From Gordionus sp. m RMFG-2023 (taxonomy: Eukaryota; Nematomorpha; Gordioida; Chordodea; Parachordodidae), in assembly GCF_954871325.1 (NCBI RefSeq), contig NC_088775.1:50941561-51005560 (forward strand): a stretch of DNA of 64,000 nucleotides, written 5' to 3'. Each line of letters begins with the position of its first letter. The first letter of the stretch is position 1. Positions 24,685 through 37,244 of the stretch are shown in pieces. The notes beneath the pieces are model-generated. The model was not told the DNA's origin and did not search any database. It saw nothing but the letters and a program-made list of their open reading frames with translations. A program made the translations under genes and the position numbers.

Positions 24685-26595
24685 TGAGATGTTAGCCTTT
24701 TCTCTTCGAACGTTTTTAAACAAAAATGTTTTTAATATTTATTTTTTAAACCGATAACGTTAAAAATTACATCAAAGCATATTTAGATAGGAAATTTAAT
24801 TCTGAGTTCAATGATATAAAAATTTTTTAAATTAAATTTAAGATGTTAGCCTTTTCCCTTCGAACATTTTCGCGACAAAAATATTATTTTTTGAACCAGA
24901 AACGTAAAAAAATACATCTAAGCATAATTGGATAGGAAATTTAATTCTGAGTTCAATGATATAAAAATTTTTAAAATTAAATTTAAGATGTTAGCCTTTT
25001 CTCTTCGAACGTTTTTACCACAAAAAAGTTTTTAATATTGATTTTTTGAACCGATAACGTAAAAAATTACATCAAAGCATATTTAGATAGGAAATTTAAT
25101 TCTGAGTTCAATGATATAAAAATTTTTAAAATTATACTTAAGATGTTAGCCTTTTCCCTTTGAACATTTTCGCGATAAAAATATTATTTTTTGAACCGGA
25201 AACGTAAAAAAATACATCTAAGCATAATTGGATAGGAAACTTAATTCTGAGTTCAATGATATAAAAATACTTAAAATTGCGTTTGAGATGTTAGCCTTTT
25301 CCCTTCGAACGTTTTTACCACAAAAAAATTTTTTAAATTTATTTTTTGAACCGATAACGTAAAAAATTACATCAAAGCATATTTAGATAGGAAATTTAAT
25401 TCTGAGTTTAATGATATAAAAATTTTTAAAATTAAATTTAAGATGTTAGCCTTTTCCCTCCGAACATTTTCGCGACAAAAATATTATTTTTTGAACCGGA
25501 AACGTAAAAAAATACATCTAAGCATAATTGGATAGGAAATTTAATTCTGAGTTCAATGATATAAAAATACTTAAAATTAAATTTAAGATGTTAGCATTTT
25601 CCCTTCGAACATTTTCGCGATAAAAATATTATTTTTTGAACCGGAAACGTAAAAAAATACATCTAAGCATAATTGGATAGGAAACTTAATTCTGAGTTCA
25701 ATGATATAAAAATACTTAAATTGCGTTTGAGATGTTAGCCTTTTCTCTTCGAACGTTTTTAAACAAAAATGTTTTTAATATTTATTTTTTAAACCGATAA
25801 CGTTAAAAATTACATCAAAGCATATTTAGATAGGAAATTTAATTCTGAGTTCAATGATATAAAAATTTTTTTAATTAAATTTAAGATGTTAGCCTTTTCC
25901 CTTCGAACATTTTCGCGACAAAAATATTATTTTTTGAACCGGAAACGTAAAAAAAAACATCTAAGCATAATTGGATAGGAAATTTAATTCTGAGTTCAAT
26001 GATATAAAAATACTTAAAATTAAATTTAAGATGTTAGCATTTTCCCTTCGAACATTTTCGCGACAAAAATATTATTTTTTGAACCGGAAACGTAAAAAAA
26101 TACATCTAAGCATAATTGGATAGGAAATTTAATTCTGAGTTCAATGATATAAAAATACTTAAAATTGCGTTTGAGATGTTAGCCTTTTCTCTTCGAACGT
26201 TTTTAATACAAAAATGTTTTTAATATTTATTTTTTAAACCGATAACGTAAAAAATTACATCAAAGCATATTTAGATAGGAAATTTAATTCTGAGATCAAT
26301 GATATAAAAATTTTTAAAATTAAATTTAAGATGTTAGCCTTTTCCCTTCGAACATTTTCGCGACAAAAATATTATTTTTTAAACCGGAAACGTAAAAAAA
26401 TACATCTAAGCATAATTGGATAGGAAATTTAATTCTGAGTTCAATGATATAAAAATACTTAAAATTGCGTTTAAGATGTTAGCCTTTTCTCTTCGAACGT
26501 TTTTACCACAAAAAAGTTTTTAATATTGATATTTTGAACCGATAACGTTAAAAATTACATCAAAGGATATTTAGATAGGAAAATTAATTCTGAGA
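23910..26595. repeat. Tandem 2,686-bp duplication, copy 1
   Basis: The offset of 2,686 to the following copy was checked at AAGCAAAATTGG (catct at 24471 and 27157) and at the private spacer GTAAAAAAAAACATC (25958 and 28644). It also holds for a minus-strand open stretch of 60 codons at 23940-24122 and 26626-26808. The unit is about nine dimers (18 monomers). Copy 1 contains the CCAGAAACG B monomer, the AAAATTATACTTAAG B monomer and two chimeric A/B monomers. Confidence 0.88.
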
Positions 26596-29233
26596 TCAAT
26601 GATATAAAAATTTTTAAAATTAAATTTAAGATGTTAGCCTTTTCCCTTCGAACATTTTCGCGACAAAAATATTATTTTTTGAACCGGAAACGTAAAAAAA
26701 TACATCTAAGCATAATTGGATAGAAAATTTAATTCTGAGTTCAATGATATAAAAATACTTAAATTGCGTTTGAGATGTTAGCCTTTTCTCTTCGAACGTT
26801 TTTACCACAAAAATGTTTTTAATATTTATTTTTTAAACCGATAACGTTAAAAATTACATCAAAGGATATTTAGATAGGAAAATTAATTCTGAGATCAATG
26901 ATATAAAAATTTTTAAAATTAAATTTAAGATGTTAGCCTTTTCCCTTCGAACATTTTCGCGACAAAAATATTATTTTTTGAACCGGAAACGTAAAAAAAT
27001 ACATCTAAGCATAATTGGATAGGAAACTTAATTCTGAGTTCAATGATATAAAAATACTTAAAATTGCGTTTAAGATGTTAGCCTTTTCTCTTCGAACGTT
27101 TTTACCACAAAAAAGTTTTTAATATTGATATTTTGAACCGATAACGTAAAAAAATACATCTAAGCAAAATTGGATAGGAAATTTAATTCTGAGTTCAATG
27201 ATATAAAAATACTTAAAATTGCGTTAAAGATGTTAGCCTTTTCCCTTCGAACATTTTCGCGACAAAAATATTATTTTTTGAACCGGAAACGTAAAAAAAT
27301 ACATCTAAGCATAATTGGATAGGAAATTTAATTCTGAGTTCAATGATATAAAAATACTTAAAATTGCGTTTGAGATGTTAGCCTTTTCTCTTCGAACGTT
27401 TTTAAACAAAAATGTTTTTAATATTTATTTTTTAAACCGATAACGTTAAAAATTACATCAAAGCATATTTAGATAGGAAATTTAATTCTGAGTTCAATGA
27501 TATAAAAATTTTTTAAATTAAATTTAAGATGTTAGCCTTTTCCCTTCGAACATTTTCGCGACAAAAATATTATTTTTTGAACCAGAAACGTAAAAAAATA
27601 CATCTAAGCATAATTGGATAGGAAATTTAATTCTGAGTTCAATGATATAAAAATTTTTAAAATTAAATTTAAGATGTTAGCCTTTTCTCTTCGAACGTTT
27701 TTACCACAAAAAAGTTTTTAATATTGATTTTTTGAACCGATAACGTAAAAAATTACATCAAAGCATATTTAGATAGGAAATTTAATTCTGAGTTCAATGA
27801 TATAAAAATTTTTAAAATTATACTTAAGATGTTAGCCTTTTCCCTTTGAACATTTTCGCGATAAAAATATTATTTTTTGAACCGGAAACGTAAAAAAATA
27901 CATCTAAGCATAATTGGATAGGAAACTTAATTCTGAGTTCAATGATATAAAAATACTTAAAATTGCGTTTGAGATGTTAGCCTTTTCCCTTCGAACGTTT
28001 TTACCACAAAAAAATTTTTTAAATTTATTTTTTGAACCGATAACGTAAAAAATTACATCAAAGCATATTTAGATAGGAAATTTAATTCTGAGTTTAATGA
28101 TATAAAAATTTTTAAAATTAAATTTAAGATGTTAGCCTTTTCCCTCCGAACATTTTCGCGACAAAAATATTATTTTTTGAACCGGAAACGTAAAAAAATA
28201 CATCTAAGCATAATTGGATAGGAAATTTAATTCTGAGTTCAATGATATAAAAATACTTAAAATTAAATTTAAGATGTTAGCATTTTCCCTTCGAACATTT
28301 TCGCGATAAAAATATTATTTTTTGAACCGGAAACGTAAAAAAATACATCTAAGCATAATTGGATAGGAAACTTAATTCTGAGTTCAATGATATAAAAATA
28401 CTTAAATTGCGTTTGAGATGTTAGCCTTTTCTCTTCGAACGTTTTTAAACAAAAATGTTTTTAATATTTATTTTTTAAACCGATAACGTTAAAAATTACA
28501 TCAAAGCATATTTAGATAGGAAATTTAATTCTGAGTTCAATGATATAAAAATTTTTTTAATTAAATTTAAGATGTTAGCCTTTTCCCTTCGAACATTTTC
28601 GCGACAAAAATATTATTTTTTGAACCGGAAACGTAAAAAAAAACATCTAAGCATAATTGGATAGGAAATTTAATTCTGAGTTCAATGATATAAAAATACT
28701 TAAAATTAAATTTAAGATGTTAGCATTTTCCCTTCGAACATTTTCGCGACAAAAATATTATTTTTTGAACCGGAAACGTAAAAAAATACATCTAAGCATA
28801 ATTGGATAGGAAATTTAATTCTGAGTTCAATGATATAAAAATACTTAAAATTGCGTTTGAGATGTTAGCCTTTTCTCTTCGAACGTTTTTAATACAAAAA
28901 TGTTTTTAATATTTATTTTTTAAACCGATAACGTAAAAAATTACATCAAAGCATATTTAGATAGGAAATTTAATTCTGAGATCAATGATATAAAAATTTT
29001 TAAAATTAAATTTAAGATGTTAGCCTTTTCCCTTCGAACATTTTCGCGACAAAAATATTATTTTTTAAACCGGAAACGTAAAAAAATACATCTAAGCATA
29101 ATTGGATAGGAAATTTAATTCTGAGTTCAATGATATAAAAATACTTAAAATTGCGTTTAAGATGTTAGCCTTTTCTCTTCGAACGTTTTTACCACAAAAA
29201 AGTTTTTAATATTGATATTTTGAACCGATAACG
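26596..29233. repeat. Tandem 2,686-bp duplication, copy 2
   Basis: Repeats 23910-26547. The copies part at 26548 and 29234, where copy 1 continues ACGTTAAAAATTAC and copy 2 ACGTAAAACATTAC. The junction between the copies (about 26548-26595) resembles neither flank of copy 1 but the sequence near 23570-23625 (CAAAGGATATTTAGATAGG, AGGAAAATTAATTC), which suggests that the crossover and a short conversion both fell in this monomer. Confidence 0.87.
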
Positions 29234-32200
29234 TAAAACATTACATCAAAGCATATTTAGATAGGAAATTTAATTCTGAGTTCAATGATATAAAAATTTT
29301 TAAAATTAAATTTAAGATGTTAGCCTTTTCCCTTCGAACATTTTCGCAACAAAAATATTATTTTTTGAACCGGAAACGTAAAAAATACATCTAAGCATAA
29401 TTGGATAGGAAATTTAATTCTGAGTTCAATGATATAAAAATACTTAAAATTGCTCTTTCCTTCGAACTTTTTTACCACAAAAAAATTTTTTAATATTATT
29501 TTTTGAACCGATAACGTAAAAAATTACATCAAAGCATATTTAGATAGGAAATTTAATTCTGAGATCAATGATATGAAAATACTTAAAATTGCGTTTAAGA
29601 AGTTAGCCTTTTCCCTTCGAACGTTTTTACCACAAAAAAATTTTTTAATTTATTTTTTGAACCGATAACTTAAAAAATTACATCAAAGCATATTTAGATA
29701 GGAAATTTAATTCTGAGATCAATGATATAAAAATTTTTAAAATTAAATTTAAGATGTTAGCCTTTTCCCTTCGAACATTTTCGCGACAAAAATATTATTT
29801 TTTGAACCGGAAACGTAAAAAAATACATCTAAGCATAATTGGATAGGAAATTTAATTCTGAGTTCAATGATATAAAAATACTTAAAATTGCTCTTCCCTT
29901 CAAACGTTTTTACCACAAAAAAATTTTTTTAATTAATTTTTTGAACCGATAACGTAAAAAATTACATCAAAGCATTTTTACATAGGAAATTTAATTCTGA
30001 GATCAATGATATAAAAAATTTTTAAATTAAATTTAAGATGTTAGCCTTTTCCCTTCGAACATTTTCGCGACAAAAATATTATTTTTTGAACCGGAAACGT
30101 AAAAAAATACATCTAAGCAAAATTGGATAGGAAATTTAATTCTGAGTTCAATGATATAAAAATACTTAAAATTGCGTTAAAGATGTTAGCCTTTTCCCTT
30201 CGAACATTTTCGCGACAAAAATATTATTTTTTGAACCGGAAACGTAAAAAAATACATCTAAGCATAATTGGATAGGAAATTTAATTCTGAGTTCAATGAT
30301 ATAAAAATACTTAAAATTGCGTTTGAGATGTTAGCCTTTTCTCTTCGAACGTTTTTAAACAAAAATGTTTTTAATATTTATTTTTTAAACCGATAACGTT
30401 AAAAATTACATCAAAGCATATTTAGATAGGAAATTTAATTCTGAGTTCAATGATATAAAAATTTTTTAAATTAAATTTAAGATGTTAGCCTTTTCCCTTC
30501 GAACATTTTCGCGACAAAAATATTATTTTTTGAACCAGAAACGTAAAAAAATACATCTAAGCATAATTGGATAGGAAATTTAATTCTGAGTTCAATGATA
30601 TAAAAATTTTTAAAATTAAATTTAAGATGTTAGCCTTTTATCTTCGAACGTTTTTACCACAAAAAAGTTTTTAATATTGATTTTTTGAACCGATAACGTA
30701 AAAAATTACATCAAAGCATATTTAGATAGGAAATTTAATTCTGAGTTCAATGATATAAAAATTTTTAAAATTATACTTAAGATGTTAGCCTTTTCCCTTT
30801 GAACATTTTCGCGATAAAAATATTATTTTTTGAACCGGAAACGTAAAAAAATACATCTAAGCATAATTGGATAGGAAACTTAATTCTGAGTTCAATGATA
30901 TAAAAATACTTAAAATTGCGTTTGAGATGTTAGCCTTTTCCCTTCGAACGTTTTTACCACAAAAAAATTTTTTAAATTTATTTTTTGAACCGATAACGTA
31001 AAAAATTACATCAAAGCATATTTAGATAGGAAATTTAATTCTGAGTTTAATGATATAAAAATTTTTAAAATTAAATTTAAGATGTTAGCCTTTTCCCTCC
31101 GAACATTTTCGCGACAAAAATATTATTTTTTGAACCGGAAACGTAAAAAAATACATCTAAGCATAATTGGATAGGAAATTTAATTCTGAGTTCAATGATA
31201 TAAAAATACTTAAAATTAAATTTAAGATGTTAGCATTTTCCCTTCGAACATTTTCGCGATAAAAATATTATTTTTTGAACCGGAAACGTAAAAAAATACA
31301 TCTAAGCATAATTGGATAGGAAACTTAATTCTGAGTTCAATGATATAAAAATACTTAAATTGCGTTTGAGATGTTAGCCTTTTCTCTTCGAACGTTTTTA
31401 AACAAAAATGTTTTTAATATTTATTTTTTAAACCGATAACGTTAAAAATTACATCAAAGCATATTTAGATAGGAAATTTAATTCTGAGTTCAATGATATA
31501 AAAATTTTTTTAATTAAATTTAAGATGTTAGCCTTTTCCCTTCGAACATTTTCGCGACAAAAATATTATTTTTTGAACCGGAAACGTAAAAAAATACATC
31601 TAAGCATAATTGGATAGGAAATTTAATTCTGAGTTCAATGATATAAAAATACTTAAAATTGCGTTTGAGATGTTAGCCTTTTCTCTTCGAACGTTTTTAA
31701 TACAAAAATGTTTTTAATATTTATTTTTTAAACCGATAACGTTAAAAATTACATCAAAGCATATTTAGATAAGAAATTTAATTCTGAGTTCAATGATATA
31801 AAAATTTTTTTAATTAAATTTAAGATGTTAGCCTTTTCCCTTCGAACATTTTCGCGACAAAAATATTATTTTTTGAACCGGAAACGTAAAAAAATACATC
31901 TAAGCATAATTGGATAGGAAATTTAATTCTGAGTTCAATGATATAAAAATACTTAAAATTGCTCTTTCCTTCGAACTTTTTTACCACAAAAAAATTTTTT
32001 AAATTTATTTTTTGAACCGATAAGGTAAAAAATTACATCAAAGCATATTTAGATAGGAAATTTATTTCTGAGATCAATGATATAAAAATTTTTAAAATTA
32101 AATTTAAGATGTTAGCCTTTTCCTTTCGAACATTTTCGCGATAAAAATATTATTTTTTGAACCGGAAACGTAAAAAAATCCATCTAAGCATAATTGGATA

Positions 32201-32234
32201 GGAAATTTAATTCTGAGTTCAAAGATATTAAAAT

Positions 32235-34134
32235 ACTTAAAATTGCTTTAAGATGTTAGCATTTTCCCATCGAACGTTTTTACCACAAAAAATTTTTTTT
32301 AATTTATTTTTTGAACCGATAACGTAAAAAATTAAATCAAAGCATAATTGGATAGGAAATTTAATTCTGAGTTCAATGATATAAAAATACTTAAAATTGC
32401 TTTAAGATGTTAGCATTTTCCCATCGAACGTTTTTACCACAAAAAAATTTTTTTAATTTATTTTTTGAACCGATAACGTAAAAAATTACATCAAAGCATA
32501 TTTAGATAGGAAATTTAATTCTGAGTTCAATGATATAAAAATTTTTTTAATTAAATTTAAGATGTTAGCCTTTTCCCTTCGAACATTTTCGCGATAAAAA
32601 TATTATTTTTTGAACCGGAAACGTAAAAAAATACATCTAAGCATAATTGGATAGGAAACTTAATTCTGAGTTCAATGATATAAAAATACTTAAAATTGCG
32701 TTTGAGATGTTAGCCTTTTCTCTTCGAACGTTTTTAATACAAAAATGTTTTTAATATTTATTTTTTAAACCGATAACGTAAAAAATTACATCAAAGCATA
32801 TTTAGATAGGAAATTTAATTCTGAGTTCAATGATATAAAAATTTTTTTAATTAAATTTAAGATGTTAGCCTTTTCCCTTCGAACATTTTCGCGACAAAAA
32901 TATTATTTTTTGAACCGGAAACGTAAAAAAATAAAGCATAATTGGATAGGAAATTTAATTCTGAGTTCAATGATATAAAAATACTTAAAATTGCTCTTTC
33001 CTTCGAACTTTTTTACCACAAAAAAATTTTTTAAATTTATTTTTTGAACCGATAAGGTAAAAAATTACATCAAAGCATATTTAGATAGGAAATTTATTTC
33101 TGAGATCAATGATATAAAAATTTTTAAAATTAAATTTAAGATGTTAGCCTTTTCCTTTCGAACATTTTCGCGATAAAAATATTATTTTTTGAACCGGAAA
33201 CGTAAAAAAATCCATCTAAGCATAATTGGATAGGAAATTTAATTCTGAGTTCAATGATATTAAAATACTTAAAATTGCTTTAAGATGTTAGCATTTTCCC
33301 ATCGAACGTTTTTACCACAAAAAATTTTTTTTAATTTATTTTTTGAACCGATAACGTAAAAAATTACATCAAAGCATATTTAGATAGGAAATTTAATTCT
33401 GAGTTCAATGATATATAAATTTTTTTAATTAAATTTAAGATGTTAGCCTTTTCCCTTCGAACATTTTCGCGATAAAAATATTATTTTTTGAACCGGAAAC
33501 GTAAAAAAATACATCTAAGCATAATTGGATAGGAAACTTAATTCTGAGTTCAATGATATAAAAATACCTAAAATTGCGTTTAAGATGTTAGCCTTTTCCC
33601 TTCGAACGTTTTTACCACAAAAAAATTTTTTTAATATTTTTTTTGAACCGATAACGTAAAAAATTACATCAAAGGATATTTAGATAGGAAATTTAATTCT
33701 GAGATCAATGATATAAAAATTTTTAAAATAAAATTTAAGATGTTAGCCTTTTCCCTTCGAACATTTTCGCGACAAAAATATTATTTTTTGAACCGGAAAC
33801 GTAAAAAAATACATCTAAGCAAAATTGGATAGGAAATTTAATTCTGAGTTCAATGATATAAAAATACTTAAAATTGCGTTTAAGATGTTAGCCTTTTCTC
33901 TTCGAACGTTTTTACCATAAAAATTTTTTAAATTAATTTTTTGAACCGATAACGTAAAAAATTACATCAAAGCATTTTTACATAGGAAATTTAATTCTGA
34001 GATCAATGATATAAAAATTTTTTAAATTAAATTTAAGATGTTACCCTTTTCCCTTCGAACATTTTCGCGACAAAAATATAATTTTTTGAACAGGAAACGT
34101 AAAAAAATACATCTAAGCATAATTGGATAGGAAA
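32235..34134. repeat. 2,823-bp-offset duplication, copy 1
   Basis: This 1.9 kb matches 35058-36957 with constant offset 2,823, checked at GCTTTAAG (32401), AAAAAAATAAAGC (about 32930), TACCTAAAATTGCG (33566), ACCATAAAAA (33914) and GAACAGG (34088). It includes copy 3 of the four-copy block. It starts within an A monomer at GATATTAAAATAC, where the partner reads GATATAAAAATAC. Confidence 0.85.
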
Positions 34135-35057
34135 TTTAATTCTGAGTTCAATGATATAAAAATACTTAAAATTGCGTTTGAGATGTTAGCCTTTTCTCTT
34201 CGAACGTTTTTAAACAAAAATGTTTTTAATATTTATTTTTTAAACCGATAACGTTAAAAATTACATCAAAGCATATTTAGATAGGAAATTTAATTCTGAG
34301 TTCAATGATATAAAAAATTTTTTAATTAAATTTAAGATGTTAGCCCCCTTCGAACATTTTCGCGACAAAAATATTATTTTTTGAACCGGAAACGTAAAAA
34401 AATACATCTAAGCATAATTGGATAGGAAATTTAATTCTGAGTTCAATGATATAAAAATACTTAAAATTGCGTTTGAGATGTTAGCCTTTTCTCTTCGAAC
34501 GTTTTTAATACAAAAATGTTTTTAATATTTATTTTTTAAACCGATAACGTTAAAAATTACATCAAAGCATATTTAGATAGGAAATTTAATTCTGAGTTCA
34601 ATGATATAAAAATTTTTTTAATTAAATTTAAGATGCTAGCCTTTTCCCTTCGAACATTTTCGCGACAAAAATATTATTTTTTGAACCGGAAACGTAAAAA
34701 AATACATCTAAGCATAATTGGATAGGAAATTTAATTCTGAGTTCAATGATATAAAAATACTTAAAATTGCTTTAAGATGTTAGCATTTTCCCATCGAACG
34801 TTTTTACCACAAAAAAATTTTTTTAATTTATTTTTTGAACCGATAACGTAAAAAATTACATCAAAGCATATTTAGATAGGAAATTTAATTCTGAGTTCAA
34901 TGATATAAAAATTTTTTTAATTAAATTTAAGATGTTAGCCTTTTCCCTTCGAACATTTTCGCGACAAAAATATTATTTTTTGAACCGGAAACGTAAAAAA
35001 ATACATCTAAGCATAATTGGATAGGAAATTTAATTCTGAGTTCAATGATATAAAAAT
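34135..35057. repeat. Satellite spacer between the 2,823-bp copies
   Basis: About 0.92 kb that still matches 20.0-20.95 kb at offset about 14,122, including GATGCTAGCC (34633). It contains one single-copy GTTAGCCCCCTTCG B monomer near 34340, which links it to the triplicated dimer at 12.3-13.2 kb. Otherwise it holds A/B dimers only. Confidence 0.8.
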
Positions 35058-36957
35058 ACTTAAAATTGCTTTAAGATGTTAGCATTTTCCCATCGAACGT
35101 TTTTACCACAAAAAATTTTTTTTAATTTATTTTTTGAACCGATAACGTAAAAAATTAAATCAAAGCATAATTGGATAGGAAATTTAATTCTGAGTTCAAT
35201 GATATAAAAATACTTAAAATTGCTTTAAGATGTTAGCATTTTCCCATCGAACGTTTTTACCACAAAAAAATTTTTTTAATTTATTTTTTGAACCGATAAC
35301 GTAAAAAATTACATCAAAGCATATTTAGATAGGAAATTTAATTCTGAGTTCAATGATATAAAAATTTTTTTAATTAAATTTAAGATGTTAGCCTTTTCCC
35401 TTCGAACATTTTCGCGATAAAAATATTATTTTTTGAACCGGAAACGTAAAAAAATACATCTAAGCATAATTGGATAGGAAACTTAATTCTGAGTTCAATG
35501 ATATAAAAATACTTAAAATTGCGTTTGAGATGTTAGCCTTTTCTCTTCGAACGTTTTTAATACAAAAATGTTTTTAATATTTATTTTTTAAACCGATAAC
35601 GTAAAAAATTACATCAAAGCATATTTAGATAGGAAATTTAATTCTGAGTTCAATGATATAAAAATTTTTTTAATTAAATTTAAGATGTTAGCCTTTTCCC
35701 TTCGAACATTTTCGCGACAAAAATATTATTTTTTGAACCGGAAACGTAAAAAAATAAAGCATAATTGGATAGGAAATTTAATTCTGAGTTCAATGATATA
35801 AAAATACTTAAAATTGCTCTTTCCTTCGAACTTTTTTACCACAAAAAAATTTTTTAAATTTATTTTTTGAACCGATAAGGTAAAAAATTACATCAAAGCA
35901 TATTTAGATAGGAAATTTATTTCTGAGATCAATGATATAAAAATTTTTAAAATTAAATTTAAGATGTTAGCCTTTTCCTTTCGAACATTTTCGCGATAAA
36001 AATATTATTTTTTGAACCGGAAACGTAAAAAAATCCATCTAAGCATAATTGGATAGGAAATTTAATTCTGAGTTCAATGATATTAAAATACTTAAAATTG
36101 CTTTAAGATGTTAGCATTTTCCCATCGAACGTTTTTACCACAAAAAATTTTTTTTAATTTATTTTTTGAACCGATAACGTAAAAAATTACATCAAAGCAT
36201 ATTTAGATAGGAAATTTAATTCTGAGTTCAATGATATATAAATTTTTTTAATTAAATTTAAGATGTTAGCCTTTTCCCTTCGAACATTTTCGCGATAAAA
36301 ATATTATTTTTTGAACCGGAAACGTAAAAAAATACATCTAAGCATAATTGGATAGGAAACTTAATTCTGAGTTCAATGATATAAAAATACCTAAAATTGC
36401 GTTTAAGATGTTAGCCTTTTCCCTTCGAACGTTTTTACCACAAAAAAATTTTTTTAATATTTTTTTTGAACCGATAACGTAAAAAATTACATCAAAGGAT
36501 ATTTAGATAGGAAATTTAATTCTGAGATCAATGATATAAAAATTTTTAAAATAAAATTTAAGATGTTAGCCTTTTCCCTTCGAACATTTTCGCGACAAAA
36601 ATATTATTTTTTGAACCGGAAACGTAAAAAAATACATCTAAGCAAAATTGGATAGGAAATTTAATTCTGAGTTCAATGATATAAAAATACTTAAAATTGC
36701 GTTTAAGATGTTAGCCTTTTCTCTTCGAACGTTTTTACCATAAAAATTTTTTAAATTAATTTTTTGAACCGATAACGTAAAAAATTACATCAAAGCATTT
36801 TTACATAGGAAATTTAATTCTGAGATCAATGATATAAAAATTTTTTAAATTAAATTTAAGATGTTACCCTTTTCCCTTCGAACATTTTCGCGACAAAAAT
36901 ATAATTTTTTGAACAGGAAACGTAAAAAAATACATCTAAGCATAATTGGATAGGAAA
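35058..36957. repeat. 2,823-bp-offset duplication, copy 2
   Basis: Repeats 32235-34134, including the AAAAAAATAAAGC spacer and copy 4 (partial) of the four-copy block. At about 36957 copy 1 continues GGAAATTTAATTC while copy 2 continues GGAAACTTAATTC and falls back about 598 bp to sequence like 36360. Confidence 0.85.
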
Positions 36958-37244
36958 CTTAATTCTGAGTTCAATGATATAAAAATACTTAAAATTGCGT
37001 TTAAGATGTTAGCCTTTTCCCTTCGAACGTTTTTACCACAAAAAAATTTTTTTAATATTTTTTTTGAACCGATAACGTAAAAAATTACATCAAAGGATAT
37101 TTAGATAGGAAATTTAATTCTGAGATCAATGATATAAAAATTTTTAAAATAAAATTTAAGATGTTAGCCTTTTCCCTTCGAACATTTTCGCGACAAAAAT
37201 ATTATTTTTTGAACCGGAAACGTAAAAAAATACATCTAAGCAAA
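36958..37244. repeat. Extra 598-bp-offset dimer at a block junction
   Basis: The sequence from about 36950 to 37300 repeats about 36352-36700 at offset 598 (two dimers): CAAAGGATATTTAG lies near 36494 and 37092, and AAGCAAAATTGG near 36639 and 37237. It joins the 2,823-bp duplication to the 14,715-offset block, and accounts for most of the step between the two large offsets (about 14,122 and 14,715). Confidence 0.78.

Larger units (their letters stand above)
29254..35070. repeat. Large duplicated block, copy 2 (5.8 kb)
   Basis: Copy of 15120-20949. Its own changes include TTTTATCTTCG near 30637 and the spacer AAAAAAATAAAGC near 32930, which is 3 bp shorter than the already shortened form in copy 1. 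Because the altered spacer is shared in part, the first deletion predates the duplication and the second followed it. The same AAAAAAATAAAGC appears again near 35752, inside the 2,823-bp duplication. Confidence 0.88.
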
